NCBI GenBank assembly: GCA_963680875.1 | Contig: OY804580.1 | Span: 111,789,534-111,853,533 of the forward strand | DNA: 64,000 nt | Origin: Bathymodiolus brooksi | Lineage: Eukaryota > Mollusca > Bivalvia > Mytilida > Modiolidae | Direction: 5' to 3' | Part shown: one piece after another, positions 32,501-47,500 of the stretch | Position numbering within the stretch: the stretch's first letter is position 1 | How the letters are laid out: the number at the start of each line of letters is the position of its first letter | Notes under the pieces: model-generated | Told to the model about the DNA's origin: nothing | The model's input: the letters and a program-made list of their open reading frames with translations, nothing else | Databases searched by the model: none | Translations under genes and position numbers: made by a program

Positions 32501-35500
32501 ACCGATGAAATGATTTGTCCAGCATGGATAATATATGAATAGGTTTTTTTCAAACTCCAGATGCACTCCCTTAGAAAAATACTTCTACCAAAGTAACCAC
32601 GCATGGATGATGACGAATAACTCCAAGTAATGATAATTCTTATAGATCATTTTAATTTACATGCATTAGAAATTTTCCTCTACGAAAATCATACCCGTTC
32701 ATATTTTGTGCTGTTATTGGTGACCGATTTATATATTAGATAAAAATTCAATGTAAACATACAAACACATCATAACATAAAAACTGGTAATAAATTAGTG
32801 CAGGGGGTGTTTTATATTTTCATTTAAAAAAAAAATGCCTTGTATGAGTGTCAGAAACCAGTAGAGTTTCGCATTTCTAAATTGTTTTTAATGTTATTCG
32901 TTCGTCCAATTTAATAACTTTCCTTAGTTTGTGTATATTCTCTGAGACTGTCTGTGATAAAGGGACCTCTTTGGTCCTTTTTAAAAGGTTTTCTGAGAAA
33001 TCGTAGTTCAGATAATACTGAAAGCAATACAAAGACATTGTGCAATGAAAATGAAACTAGGTTGTTAAGGAAGATGGTTTATGGTGTTTCACGCCCCTTT
33101 CAACAATATATCGGTCAGTTTTATTGGTGGAGAAAACTGGGGTACCCGGACAAAACCACTGACCTGTCGCAAGTCACTGACAAACTTGATCACATAATGT
33201 TGTATCAAGTACACCTAAGGAAGAATTTTTATCGTAAGTGTAATTTTAGTCGTAAGATTAAAATTAGTCGTAAGATAATCTTTGTGAAAGGGACTTAGGA
33301 ATTGTCGTACGATAATCTTAATTGAAAAGGTTAGGACTATACTTACGATTTTTTGTGAAAAGGGCTACAGAATCGTATCTGAACTATGACAAATCAAATC
33401 GTGTATATTTGTTTTCTTGTCAGATCGCATATTTACGCTTGGTAATGAATTAGTAAAAACCTGAGTATACACATTGACACTATATAAAACCCAGAGAGAA
33501 GGATGGTATATTTACGTCTTTGTCAGAGAAATACGAACAACCAAACTGGTTCCCGATTTATAAAATTACATCTGGTTGCAGTTTTTATAGTTAAGAGTTA
33601 CCAGTCGCAATGTCAAAGCGAAAAGTTGCAAAAATTAAAATTCTATAGTCGAGTTTCATGTAGATTATAATAGTGTTTCTACGATTAAGAGGAAATAAGT
33701 GTAAAAATCATTGTTTGACAGATGCTACACTATCATATGAATGCGAGCCGTCTGCTTGCAAGATGAAGATTTTCGTTTATCCGACCAAGGCCAAGGGTAG
33801 ACGGTATCAGGTCCATTTAGACAGAATTATTCTGTCGTTTAGGAAGCCCTTTCTATCATTCTATATTTATCTTTTACTTGTCTGACTTTTTATGTTTATT
33901 TTTTTATGCTGCTTTCTAAAATAAACATAAAAAGTCAGATAAGTAAAAGATAAATATAGAATGATAGAAAGGGCTTTCTAAACGACAGAATAATTCGGTC
34001 TAGGGTTCGTTCGCCCTGATAATTAAAAAATAGTTTAATGAACATAAAGCATATTTCAATTTAAATTGTAAAGAAGTATATCAATTTGAATGAGAGTTTG
34101 GTGAAAGAAGGGAGATAGTATGTGCATTGATTGTTGATCTGACTGATCTCAATAAAAAAATACTTACTATCTACTTGTTTTTTGTTTATATTCTTGGTAT
34201 ATAGTTAGAAAAAAATCCAAAAGCCTTTGTCATTCCCATATTTAGGAATATTGTCTGATGAACATTTATGATAGATCTCCATAATTTCCATGGTCAAAAT
34301 ACAGTAATCAACAGACACCATACAGTTTCAATTTATTTGAAATAAAAGCAAATGCATAATGGCCATGGACATGTACAATTTCTAAAGACTCGATTCACCC
34401 ATTTTTACCTGCTTTACTTATTCGAAGGGACTGCAATGTTTAAATTATCGAAATGTACACTTTTTAGCATGCCTCATTTAAAATTTCTCAATTTATTATC
34501 TATAAACAATTAAATATCATTTATACTTCTTTTATTTTCTTTTAATATCCTACATATATATAATTATCAGGGTGAATGGACCTGGAACCAGGGTAGACAG
34601 GGTTTGGAATTACTTTTTCATTTATACCATCAAAGCTTTCATATTCTTACAGAACAACTATAAATCATCTGTTTACATTGAAAAAAAATGAGTCCTGAAA
34701 TAACCTATAACATGCTAAGATCACATGTGAAATCAATAAATCAATTGAGATGTATTTTAACAGAAATCATGACCATTCTCACAACTTTATTGCAATAGTT
34801 ATTTTCCCCCTGTTTCAAGCTTGTGAAACTTTAAGTCGGCTCTTCAATACATTTTTCTCACGAAAACCCACAAAAAAGCAATAGTTAGATAAAGGCATAT
34901 TTCCTTTATAATAACAAGATATGATTATAATCTAACGATTATGAAGTCTCCCAAACCGGCCACTGACACTATCTACCCACATATCAAATTTTGATGATAT
35001 CGGACAATGTTGAATTTTTACCCCCCATTTTTATGCCGTGTTTTGGCAGCCATTTTGAAAATGGCAGACATCTTGAAAATTTTGAAAACGCAGAATTGCT
35101 CCTCTAATGGTGACCTATCACTATGTCAAAATTTATGTCTCTATCATTATCCAGTTAGAAGTTATCAACATTAATGTACGAAATTTCAAGTTTCCCATAG
35201 GATTCTATAGTAACCCCCACCCCCTTTGAACCCCCAAAAATATGGCTTTGACCCCCTTTACCACAAATCTGAAAATTTTAGGATCAACTAGAAACATATA
35301 TCTATAATCCACCAAGTTTCATGAAATTCTGTCCTGTAGTTCCTGAGATCTGCCGTGGACAAGTTCATGCTTCGCGGAAAGAAAGAATAAGAATAAGAAT
35401 AATATTAATAATAAAAATAAAAATAATAATAAGAAACGGAGCAAAAACAATAAGTCCCCCAAACTTTGTTTGGGAGACTTAATTATTCTGTCCTTAATGG

Positions 35501-38500
35501 AAGATAAACAAACAAGTCAGTCATTTGTTATTATTTGGTAATAATTATATAAATATTCGAGTGAAAAGGTAGAAAAAAGTTCAGTACAGTGTACATGTAA
35601 AGTGATGCATATACCAAATAAATTTACCACTGTAATTTTTCAATAATTCGCAACCTATGGTTGGATCAAACCAAAGACGATAAAATTGGTATTCTCCACT
35701 AAGCACTAAGGTATACATGTAAGATCAAAGACTGGTCGGATCGGAATTAGGATAATATGTCCAAGTGGAGAGACATATCTACTAAGACTTTACTGTTTAC
35801 TGTAACATAATTTTAATATTATACATTGTAAAGCATACATTTTTTAATTAAATTTGGTTGCTAGTAAGGTCAGTCTATTTGCTAGTAGACTTTTATTCAA
35901 CTAGCAAAGTTTTGCTTGTGGGGAAAAAGTTAATTTCTAGCCCCGATATTGTGACAATCTTTTTCACAAACAAAACAATCTAAACATTGTGTCAAATGCT
36001 TAAACAACATTTTGTGTTTGTATACAAACCATGGAAAAACATGTAAAAACTTACCCATAGCTGCTTCCTTTGTAAGTTGAGAATGTACTTTGGAACATTC
36101 TGCAAGTGCCTCTCTAAGTTCTTCTGGAGATGCTTCGCTGTTTTTGTCTATAATCATTTTGCATAATTTGCTTGTTGCCATAGTAGCAGGTCTGACTGTT
36201 TCAGTTCGGCCATGTTTAAATGCTGCAGTACTGCATGATTCGTATGTAGCAACAAATTTACCATATTGTCTGTAATAAGCCATCTGAAATTTAATATAAA
36301 AAAAAATATTTTCAATAAGGAGTATGGTTTCAATTCTGCTTGATTAAGAAAAAGAGTTCTTGTCTACATACATACGTACCTAATTAGGAGTGATCCACCT
36401 ATTCAAGAAATTTATATTTTTATCGGAAATTGTAAATCTTTAAATTGTTCACTTAGGAGATAACTGTATTGTATTTGAAAATTTCACGGCATCAATTGGA
36501 GATTTGATGGTCGCAAATTGAGTTTACTGGCGATGCCCTAGCGGAGCCAGTAAACTGATATTTGCGACCATTAAATCGATAATAAATGCCGTGAAATTTT
36601 CAAATACAATACAGTTATCTCCATTCTAATGTAATCATGTGTAGGATAGATTTATATTTCCACATTATTGACAAGATGATGTAAGCGGTATTGAGCTAAA
36701 ATTCTAAAAATATCTCATGCTATTTCAACCGTGAAAATTACACCATCAAATCGACAATTGATGCCGTGAAATTTTCAAATACAATTCAGTTATCTCCATT
36801 CTAATGTAATCATGTGTATTGCCACATTATTGACAAGATGACGTAAGCGGTAATCGACTACAATTCTAAAAATATCTCATATTTTAACTGTGGAATTGAT
36901 ACCGTGTAAATTACAGCATTGTCCAATCACAAACCAGTGATTTTAAACAACTACATTAGAATATATATTAACTAGTCATACTGGTAACTAATATATATTG
37001 TTGTAATTTTGTTTCTATAAAATTTTGGATAAGGCAGTTATAATGTAAATTTTGACAACAACAAAAAAAGATAAACAAATGCAGTCATTTTTACTTCTTA
37101 TCCGGGACAATAAAATTCATTATGTGGTTCTCACACACAATAATAAATACATTGCACATATTTTAATGCATTTTATTCATTTAAGAATACACACATCTAT
37201 AATTGATATAAAAAAAAAATGAATTCAAATAGACAAATATACAGACCATTCTTACCTTCGTAATTTCAATGGTTCACCAGTTGGACGACATTTTTTTGTG
37301 GATTTTTGTATCTGCTTCAGTAGTGATCTTATTTTTTGTCACTTTTGTAAAATTGACCCAAAAGGGGTGTTTTTTATAGTCGAAAAATTAGAGTAATTGC
37401 GGTACCAGCTGATAATTTTTTGGCAGTATACAATTTATTTGCATACCTATAGATGCCATTCATTGTCAGAAACTAAATTGCAATAGAATTATACACGTAA
37501 TAGTAAGTATGAGTTAGTGAGTTATTGTTGCTTAATGTCAAATGAGCAATATTTCAGCTATATCATGGTGAGAACATGTTACATTCGGTGGGATGATAAT
37601 GATGTCCACTTTGTACTAGACCAACATGCTTAGTTGTATTTTTATAGGGCTAGCTCACTGAAACAACAGTCCTCAGGTAGACATATCACTCCACTAGGAC
37701 ACATTATCCTGATTCTGTGCCATTCAGTCTTTCTTCTTACTCCTTAGTGCTGCGTGCTTAGCAGAGAAGCAACAAATATCCATTTTATCATCTTTGGTTT
37801 GACACGACCGGGCCTCAAACCCATGATCTACCTCACTCAAGGTGAGCATGATAACCATTACACCATTGATACGGCTATTAAAAATAGGCTATAAGAGCCT
37901 ACTGTGACCATGAAATGTAGATGAGATGAAGATAATGTCTGTTTAATACTAGAAAAAATAGACTGATGTGGATTTTTATAGTGTCAGCTCAGTAAAACAA
38001 CAGTCAAAATGTAGTCATGTTGCTCCAATCATACACATTATCTGAGTAAACTAGTCTGTACTTATACTTCTTAATGCTGCATTTTTAGCGGAGAAGCAGC
38101 ATTTTTCTTTAAATAGATCTTGCTAATTGGACACTGGGTTGCATGAAGAAGTATTACATGAGTAAATTTCAAATCAAATGTCCCGATTTGTTCGATGTCA
38201 CAGTTAATAAACATCATGAATGATTTGAATGAAGCTTTTCAATGATAATACATACTTACTTTCTAGTCATTAACATACCTGAATAGCTAACTGCATGACA
38301 GAGTCAGGACTGAACTTTTCTTTTTTAACTGCAGTTTTTGTAAATTTTCTATATTCCAAATGATGTAAATCTAAAGAGCCAGTCAATTTGTCAAAATTAG
38401 CTTTGGCAGATCTGATCGCTTCTTTGATACCCTCATCAAATTTAAAATCTGGAAATCAAAGAATATGATACATGTTGTCCTTATTATAAAATTGTTAAGA

Positions 38501-41500
38501 CATGTATATCAAAAGCTAAAACAAAAATGTTTTGAATTTTTTTATACAGTAATAAATGTAGATATTACTTTTCCAGCAAGGATGTGAATAAAATGGTTAA
38601 ATTTTGATTTTTAAAATATTTAATTAACATGAAGATTAAGTGCATTTAATTCCCTTTGTCAAATTTATATATTTCTCAAAACCTGTTTGATTTCTATATC
38701 TGTTATTTTTCTAGACTAAATTAATTTAATCTTAAGATGTTGTGAGACCTTTTGAGGTGATCCCTGCAGGATTAAGATGTTGTGAGACCTTTTGAGGTGA
38801 TCCCTGCAGGATTAAGATGTTGTGAGACCTTTTGAGGTGATCCCTGCAGGATTAAGATGTTGTGAGACCTTTTGAGGTGATCCCTGCAGGATTAAGATGT
38901 TGTGAGACCTTTTGAGGTGATCCCTGCAGATTAAGATGTTGTGAGACCTTTTGAGATGATCCCTGCAGGATTAAGATGTTGTGAGACCTCTTGAGGTGAT
39001 CCCTGCAGGATTAAGATGTTGTGAGACCTTTTGAGGTGACCCCTGCAGGATTAAGATGTGAGACCTTTTGAGATGATCCCTGCAGGATTAAGATGTTGTG
39101 AGACCTTTTGAGGTGATCCCTGCAGGATTAAGATGTTGTGAGACCTTTTGAGATGATCCCTGCAGGATTAAGATGTTGTGAGATCTTTTGAGATCGGTGA
39201 TCCCTGCAGGATTAAGATGTTGTGAGACCTTTTGAGGTGATCCCTGCAGGATTAAGATGTTGTGAGACCTTTTGAGATGATCCCTGCAGGAATGAACATT
39301 TTATTGTTGTTCTTTATTTCACAAACATTTTTATTTATCTGAAATTTAAATGTTGTTTATCTTTCATCCTGGAATGTCTGTCTTGTGTTACAGGTTTGAT
39401 TACTAATAAATTGTATAAAAAGAAAGGCTTCCAGATGTATTCCATATTATATTTAAGATAAATTAATTTATTGCAGTCGACTTCCATTACATTTAGATGT
39501 GCTGAAAATACAGAAGTACAATGGGTGAAGATGTGATATAATACTGTTAAATGTATACAAAGGTATTAAGCTAGACAAGATCTTCGAAATGTTTGTTTAG
39601 AAGATTGTTGAAATGTTTGTTAGGAAGACCATTCAAATGTTTGCTTGGTAGCATCCTGTCCATAGACAAGTATATCTACTTATTTATACACATACAAAAT
39701 GTACTGGATGCATTTACATGATGAAAATGGTTGAATCGTACAAACTTCTTATTTTCTCAAGTGTAATACTAATCTTTGCCTTGTTTCCAAATCCTATTAA
39801 TTCTTTTGTGTACTTGCATTTTACTTTGTATTATGCATTATATGTATATTGTGTCTGATTTTGGTCAAAATAATTAATAAAATATGCTTACACTAAATAC
39901 TAATCTGATATTTCATAAAGACTTTGAAAAATACAATGAGCATAACAATAATAAAACTAAATGGTGCTAACAAGAAGTATGTCATATTCACCTAAACACT
40001 TGACTTTTTTAGAAGAATCAACATTTGCTAGAGGAGTATTGGGATGTACTTTAGGTTTTTCTGTAGAATCTTTATAAACTTCATTAAAATATCTGAGAAC
40101 AGCTACACCATCACCCCATGAATGTTCAAAGTTGACACTAGCAATACCATCCTTAGTTAGTATTAGAGAAAAACTTTTATCATACCATCTGAAATTGAAT
40201 GAAACACAAATGAAGTATTAAATATAACAATGTTCTTTAAAACCACTTTAACTATAAGTCTGTGTGGACTATATGTCTAATTAATATATTCTTCAAAGGC
40301 TTATACAGTGGAACTTGTGCAATCCGACACCAAAGTTTTCAAACATCCTATGACATCCGACAAAAGTTTATGATCCCAAAGTATTTCTGTTAACTAAAAT
40401 TTAACCTGAGTATTCTGACATCCTGTACAATCTGACACATTTCACTAGTCCCTTCGTGTGTCAGATTAGACAGGTTCTGACATCCTGTACAATCTGACAC
40501 ATTTCACTGGTCCCTTGGTGTGTCGTATTAGACAGGTTCTGACATCCTGTACAATCTGACACATTTCACTGGTCCCTTGGTGTGTCGTATTAGACAGGTT
40601 CTGACATCCTGTACAATCTGACACATTTCACTGGTCCCTTGGTGTGTCGTATTAGACAGGTTCTGACATCCTGTACAATCTGACACATTTCACTGGTCCC
40701 TTGGTGTGTCATATTAGACAGGTTCTGACATTGTGTACAATCTGACACATTTCACTGGTCCCTTGGTGTGTCAGATTAGACAGGTTCTGACATCCTGTAC
40801 AATCTGACACATTTCACTGGTCCCTTGGTGTGTCAGATTAGACAGGTTCTGACATCCTGTACAATCTGACACATTTCACTGGTCCCTTGGTGTGTCAGGT
40901 TAGACAGGTTCTGACATCCTGTACAATCTGACACATTTCACTGGTCCCTTGGTGTGTCAGATTAGACAGGTTCTGACATCCTGTACAATCTGACACATTT
41001 CACTGGTCCCTTGGTGTGTCAGATTAGACAGGTTCTGACATTGTGTACAATCTGACACATTTCACTGGTCCCTTGGTGTGTCAGATTAGACAGGTTCTGA
41101 CATTGTGTACAATCTGACACATTTCACTGGTCCCTTGGTGTGTCAGATTAGACAGGTTCTGACATCCTGTACAATCTGACACATTTCACTGGTCCCTTGG
41201 TGTGTCAGATTAGACAGGTTCTGACATCCTGTACAATCTGACACATTTCACTGGTCCCTTGGTGTGTCAGATTAGACAGGTTCTGACATCCTGTACAATC
41301 TGACACATTTCACTGGTCCCTTGGTGTGTCAGATTAGACAGGTTCTGACATCCTGTACAATCTGACACATTTCACTGGTCCCTTGGTGTGTCAGATTAGA
41401 CAGGTTCTGACATCCTGTACAATCTGACACATTTCACTGGTCCCTTGGTGTGTCAGATTAGACAGGTTCCACTGTAATAGTAAAACATATATATTTTAAG

Positions 41501-44500
41501 TAAAAAATGTATAATCTGAAAAATATGGCATATTATGGGGGGGGTCTGAGGTGCTATGAGGGCTAAACCTGTCAATCGAGTATAGTACCTGTTAATTCCG
41601 TCTCCATGGAGAAAGTTCTTGGTAATGTCATTAGGTTCAGTAAAGGCACAATCATCTAATGTTAAAATGAAGGCAGCACTGTCTATCATACTCAGTGTCT
41701 CTTCATTACCTATAAATTAGAAGTGAAATCATATTAAATAAAATACCATCTGAATCATAGGATTTTCAAATTCCATGGCTGTAAAATGGTGAGTGTGTGA
41801 TTAATATACTTAAGGTATTTTTGAAATTTTTGAACAGGTTATACGATATAACCTGGTTTGGGGCAGTTTATGCTTAATAAACCGTGAAGCGGTTTATGAA
41901 AAGCGTAAACTGTTCCATATCAGGTTATATACAAGTATAACCTGTTCAAAAATTTCAAATATTCCTTATAATTTAATATTTAAAACAAAATTTAATGATT
42001 CCTCGATTTTAATTACAATTATTTCATGTGACTATTTGAATTTGTCGTTGACGAATGAATATGTTGGTGGTGTCACAATACTAACCCAGGTTATCAAGTA
42101 TAACCAGTCTTTCTCCAGGCGATTCAGCCAATCATATTGCAGTATTCATATCAAATTAAAATTTTAACAATAACAAAAATATGTAATTCTTACACAAACA
42201 AAATAAGAGAATATGCATATAAAACCAGATGACCTTGTTTTTCATGCATTTCTTTCACTTCTATAATCACAAAATTAGTCGAGTATGTCAATTATACATG
42301 CATAAATGTGCTAATAATTACATAATAGACAAGTTTATTAAATATAGGGTTAGCGGTCAGTTTTATTGGTGGAGGAAACCGGATTTATTAAATATAATGT
42401 GTTAGTTATAAAATATGGCCAAAACTATAATAGGATGAGTTTATACCAGCATTAAGAAGTTGTTCTCTGACAGTAGCCCATGTGTCTCTATTTTCAGCAG
42501 TTAACACTCCAACAGGTAGTTCTGGTGGTGGTCTGTTGTCTTGTAGAATATAGTTCAAATGTGTCATTATCACATTAGGTGGTAAAATCATACCTGTAAT
42601 AAATAAAATCATGTATGAGCTAAAAATCCCCAATTTACAATTTACAATGCTTGTTTAGTGTTTATTAATGTTTACAGAGGCTCACATGAGCATGTATTGC
42701 TCACTCGTTACAGAAGATTGTATGAACTACTAGCATGCTAAATTTTGAACTCACAGGATTTGGTACCAAATACATTTGAGAAAACTTGAATATTATCAAA
42801 TTATGAATTTCAATGGACATAACTTTAAAATGTTTAAACCAAATGCACCCAATTTTATCCTCATGTAAACTTCACCTGTGCTGTAAGGAAGTTAAATACC
42901 ACATTTGATATCTAAAATACAGGAGGTTAGAGATGAAATTATTTATTAAAGTTTACCTCAATTTTTTAGTGAAAGTGAAATATAAAATGGCAATTTCTTT
43001 AGGGGGTCGGAGGTGTTGACAGTAAGTTATGAATTGGTAAATGAAGATTTTACTCCAAAGTATTGGACCTGAAATATGCATGCATGATGACAAGAGTTCA
43101 TACTTTTTAACTAGCATGGTATAATAGCAAAAAAAATATATAAATGTTTCTCAAGAAAAAAAATAGTTACAGAGGAACACATTTTTAGACTACCCCATTT
43201 TTTTTTATCAAAGGGAGATAAGTTGGGGGATACACATAAAGAACAAAATTAGGAAATACTTAAAAATAATATAAATCACTGCTTAAAAGATTATATTAAG
43301 GATTTCACAGTGAGTATAACAGTATTTTTATCTACGTTTTACAAAAAGGGATATGGAGGCAAATGTTTCATGCCAAGGTAAAAAAGATGGTTCATTGATT
43401 GCTGTCATGCTGTTCTTCCTCTCACAAGTATTGTAGGGTCTTTCTTCAAAGATGAGCATAAGCTAAACCTTGAAAAAAAAAATGTTTTGACTCAAATTAA
43501 CTACATGTATAGTGTTAAAGTCAACAAGATACTATGCAACAGAATAGAGATACTAAACAAAAGTAAATATTTTACCATTACTGTCAAAAACATCAAATAC
43601 ATAATAATGTCCATTTCTCATCACTAAAATATGATCAGCTGATTCATCTGTTACTAACTCATCTTTACCCAGTCTACAATAAATACAATATATACCTAGT
43701 TATACAGAAACAAATCTACTTTATATTTGACCTCTAGATACTTAATAAAAATAGACGTACAATTTGCAAATAAAAAATCTAAATGGCCAACATGGTATCA
43801 CAAGATCCTTACTGCAGTATTACATATAACATGATATATTTCTGATACCTGTGTAATCTATGTGAACTTCTGTTCAAAGTCAAATATAACATGTGAGAAG
43901 TCGCTGCTGTGTTTGTCCCATTATTCCTCCATCATTACTGTATAATTGTGATATGTCATTAAACTTGTTTTCATTCTGAATGTACATGAAATATTTGCCA
44001 CTAGACATTAAGAGTAAACAACAATCAATCAAATACAACATGGCTGCTACAGACATTATTAACCTAGACATTAAGTAAACAACAATTAATCAAATACAAC
44101 ATGGCTGCTACAGACATTATTAACCTAGACATTAAGAGTAAACAACAATTAATCAAATACAACATGGCTGCTACAGACATTATTAACCTAGACATTAAGA
44201 GTAAACAACAATCAATCAAATACAACATGGCTGCTACAGACATTATTAACCTAGACATTAAGTAAACAACAATCAATCAAATACAACATGGCTGCTACAG
44301 ACATTATTAACCTAGACATTAATAGTAAACAACAATCAATCAAATACAACATGGCTGCTACAGACATTATTAACCTAGACATTAAGAGTAAACAACAATC
44401 AATCAAATACAACATGGCTGCTACAGACATTATTAACCTAGACATTAAGAGTAAACAACAATCAATCAAATACAACATGGCTGCTACAGACATTATTAAC

Positions 44501-47500
44501 CTAGACATTAAGAGTAAACAACAATCAATCAAATACAACATGGCTGCTACAGACATTATTAACCTAGACATTAAGTAAACAACAATCAATCAAATACAAC
44601 ATGGCTGCTACATACATTATTAACCTAGACATTAAGTAAACAACAATCAATCAAATACAACATGGCTGCTACAGACATTATTAACCTAGACATTAAGAGT
44701 AAACAACAATCAATCAAATACAACATGGCTGCTACAGACATTATTAACCTAGACATTAAGAGTAAACAACAATCAATCAAATACAACATGGCTGCTACAG
44801 ACATTATTAACCTAGACATTAAGAGTAAACAACAATCAATCAAATACAACATGGCTGCTACAGACATTATTAACCTAGACATTAAGAGTAAACAACAATC
44901 AATCAAATACAACATGGCTGCTACAGACATTATTAACCTAGACATTAAGTAAACAACAATCAATCAAATACAACATGGCTGCTACAGACATTATTAACCT
45001 AGACATTAAGAGTAAACAACAATCAATCAAATACAACATGGCTGCTACAGACATTATTAACCTAGACATTAAGAGTAAACAACAATCAATCAAATACAAC
45101 ATGGCTGCTACAGACATTATTAACCTAGACATTAAGAATAAACAACAATCAATCAAATACAACATGGCTGCTACAGACATTATTAACCTAGACATTAAGA
45201 GTAAACAACAATCAATCAAATACAACATGGCTGCTACAGACATTATTAACCTAGACATTAAGAGTAAACAACAATCAATCAAATACAACATGGCTGCTAC
45301 AGACATTATTAACCTAGACATTAAGAGTAAACAACAATCAATCAAATACAACATGGCTGCTACAGACATTATTAACCTAGACATTAAGTAAACAACAATC
45401 AATCAAATACAACATGGCTGCTACATACATTATTAACCTAGACATTAAGAGTAAACAACAATCAATCAAATACAACATGGCTGCTACAGACATTATTAAC
45501 CTAGACATTAAGAGTAAACAACAATCAATCAAATACAACATGGCTGCTACAGACATTATTAACCTAGACATTAAGTAAACAACAATTAATCAAATACAAC
45601 ATGGCTGCTACAGACATTATTAACCTAGACATTAAGAGTAAACAACAATCAATCAAATACAACATGGCTGCTACAGACATTATTAACCTAGACATTAAGA
45701 GTAAACAACAATCAATCAAATACAACATGGCTGCTACAGACATTATTAACCTAGACATTAAGTAAACAACAATTAATCAAATACAACATGGCTGCTACAG
45801 ACATTATTAACCTAGACATTAAGAGTAAACAACAATCAATCAAATACAACATGGCTGCTACAGACATTATTAACCTAGACATTAAGAGTAAACAACAATC
45901 AATCAAATACAACATGGCTGCTACAGACATTATTAACCTAGACATTAAGAGTAAACAACAATCAATCAAATACAACATGGCTGCTACAGACATTATTAAC
46001 CTAGACATTAAGAGTAAACAACAATCAATCAAATACAACATGGCTGCTACAGACATTATTAACCTAGACATTAAGAGTAAACAACAATCAATCAAATACA
46101 ACATGGCTGCTACAGACATTATTAACCTAGACATTAAGTAAACAACAATTAATCAAATACAACATGGCTGCTACAGACATTATTAACCTAGACATTAATA
46201 GTAAACAACAATCAATCAAATACAACATGGCTGCTACAGACATTATTAACCTAGACATTAAGAGTAAACAACAATCAATCAAATACAACATGGCTGCTAC
46301 AGACATTATTAACCTAGACATTAAGTAAACAACAATCAATCAAATACAACATGGCTGCTACAGACATTATTAACCTAGACATTAAGAGTAAACAACAATC
46401 AATCAAATACAACATGGCTGCTACAGACATTATTAACCTAGACATTAAGAGTAAACAACAATCAATCAAATACAACATGGCTGCTACAGACATTATTAAC
46501 CTAGACATTAAGAGTAAACAACAATCAATCAAATACAACATGGCTGCTACAGACATTATTAACCTAGACATTAAGAGTAAACAACAATCAATCAAATACA
46601 ACATGGCTGCTACAGACATTATTAACCTAGACATTAAGTAAACAACAATCAATCAAATACAACATGGCTGCTACAGACATTATTAACCTAGACATTAAGA
46701 GTAAACAACAATCAATCAAATACAACATGGCTGCTACAGACATTATTAACCTAGACATTAAGAGTAAACAACAATCAATCAAATACAACATGGCTGCTAC
46801 AGACATTATTAACCTAGACATTAAGTAAACAACAATCAATCAAATACAACATGGCTGCTACAGACATTATTAACCTAGACATTAAGAGTAAACAACAATC
46901 AATCAAATACAACATGGCTGCTACAGACATTATTAACCTAGACATTAAGTAAACAACAATTAATCAAATACAACATGGCTGCTACAGACATTATTAACCT
47001 AGACATTAAGAGTAAACAACAATCAATCAAATACAACATGGCTGCTACAGACATTATTAACCTAGACATTAAGAGTAAACAACAATCAATCAAATACAAC
47101 ATGGCTGCTACATACATTATTAACCTAGACATTAAGAGTAAACAACAATCAATCAAATACAACATGGCTGCTACAGACATTATTAACCTAGACATTAAGA
47201 GTAAACAACAATCAATCAAATACAACATGGCTGCTACAGACATTATTAACCTAGACATTAAGTAAACAACAATCAATCAAATACAACATGGCTGCTACAG
47301 ACATTATTAACCTAGACATTAAGAGTAAACAACAATTAATCAAATACAACATGGCTGCTACAGACATTATTAACCTAGACATTAAGTAAACAACAATCAA
47401 TCAAATACAACATGGCTGCTACAGACATTATTAACCTAGACATTAATAGTAAACAACAATCAATCAAATACAACATGGCTGCTACAGACATTATTAACCT

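Larger units (their letters stand above)
30401..33368. mobile_element. Putative TIR element, ~3 kb, with nested elements
   Basis: The left end gtagcccttttcacaaaaat and right end ttttttgtgaaaagggctac are inverted repeats (~20 bp). Inside each end are many cgtaagtgtaa / cttacgataa motifs, so sub-terminal repeats are shared too. A pearl-like element (30591-31413) and a SINE (33075-33215) lie inside. No transposase was recognised. Confidence 0.55.
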
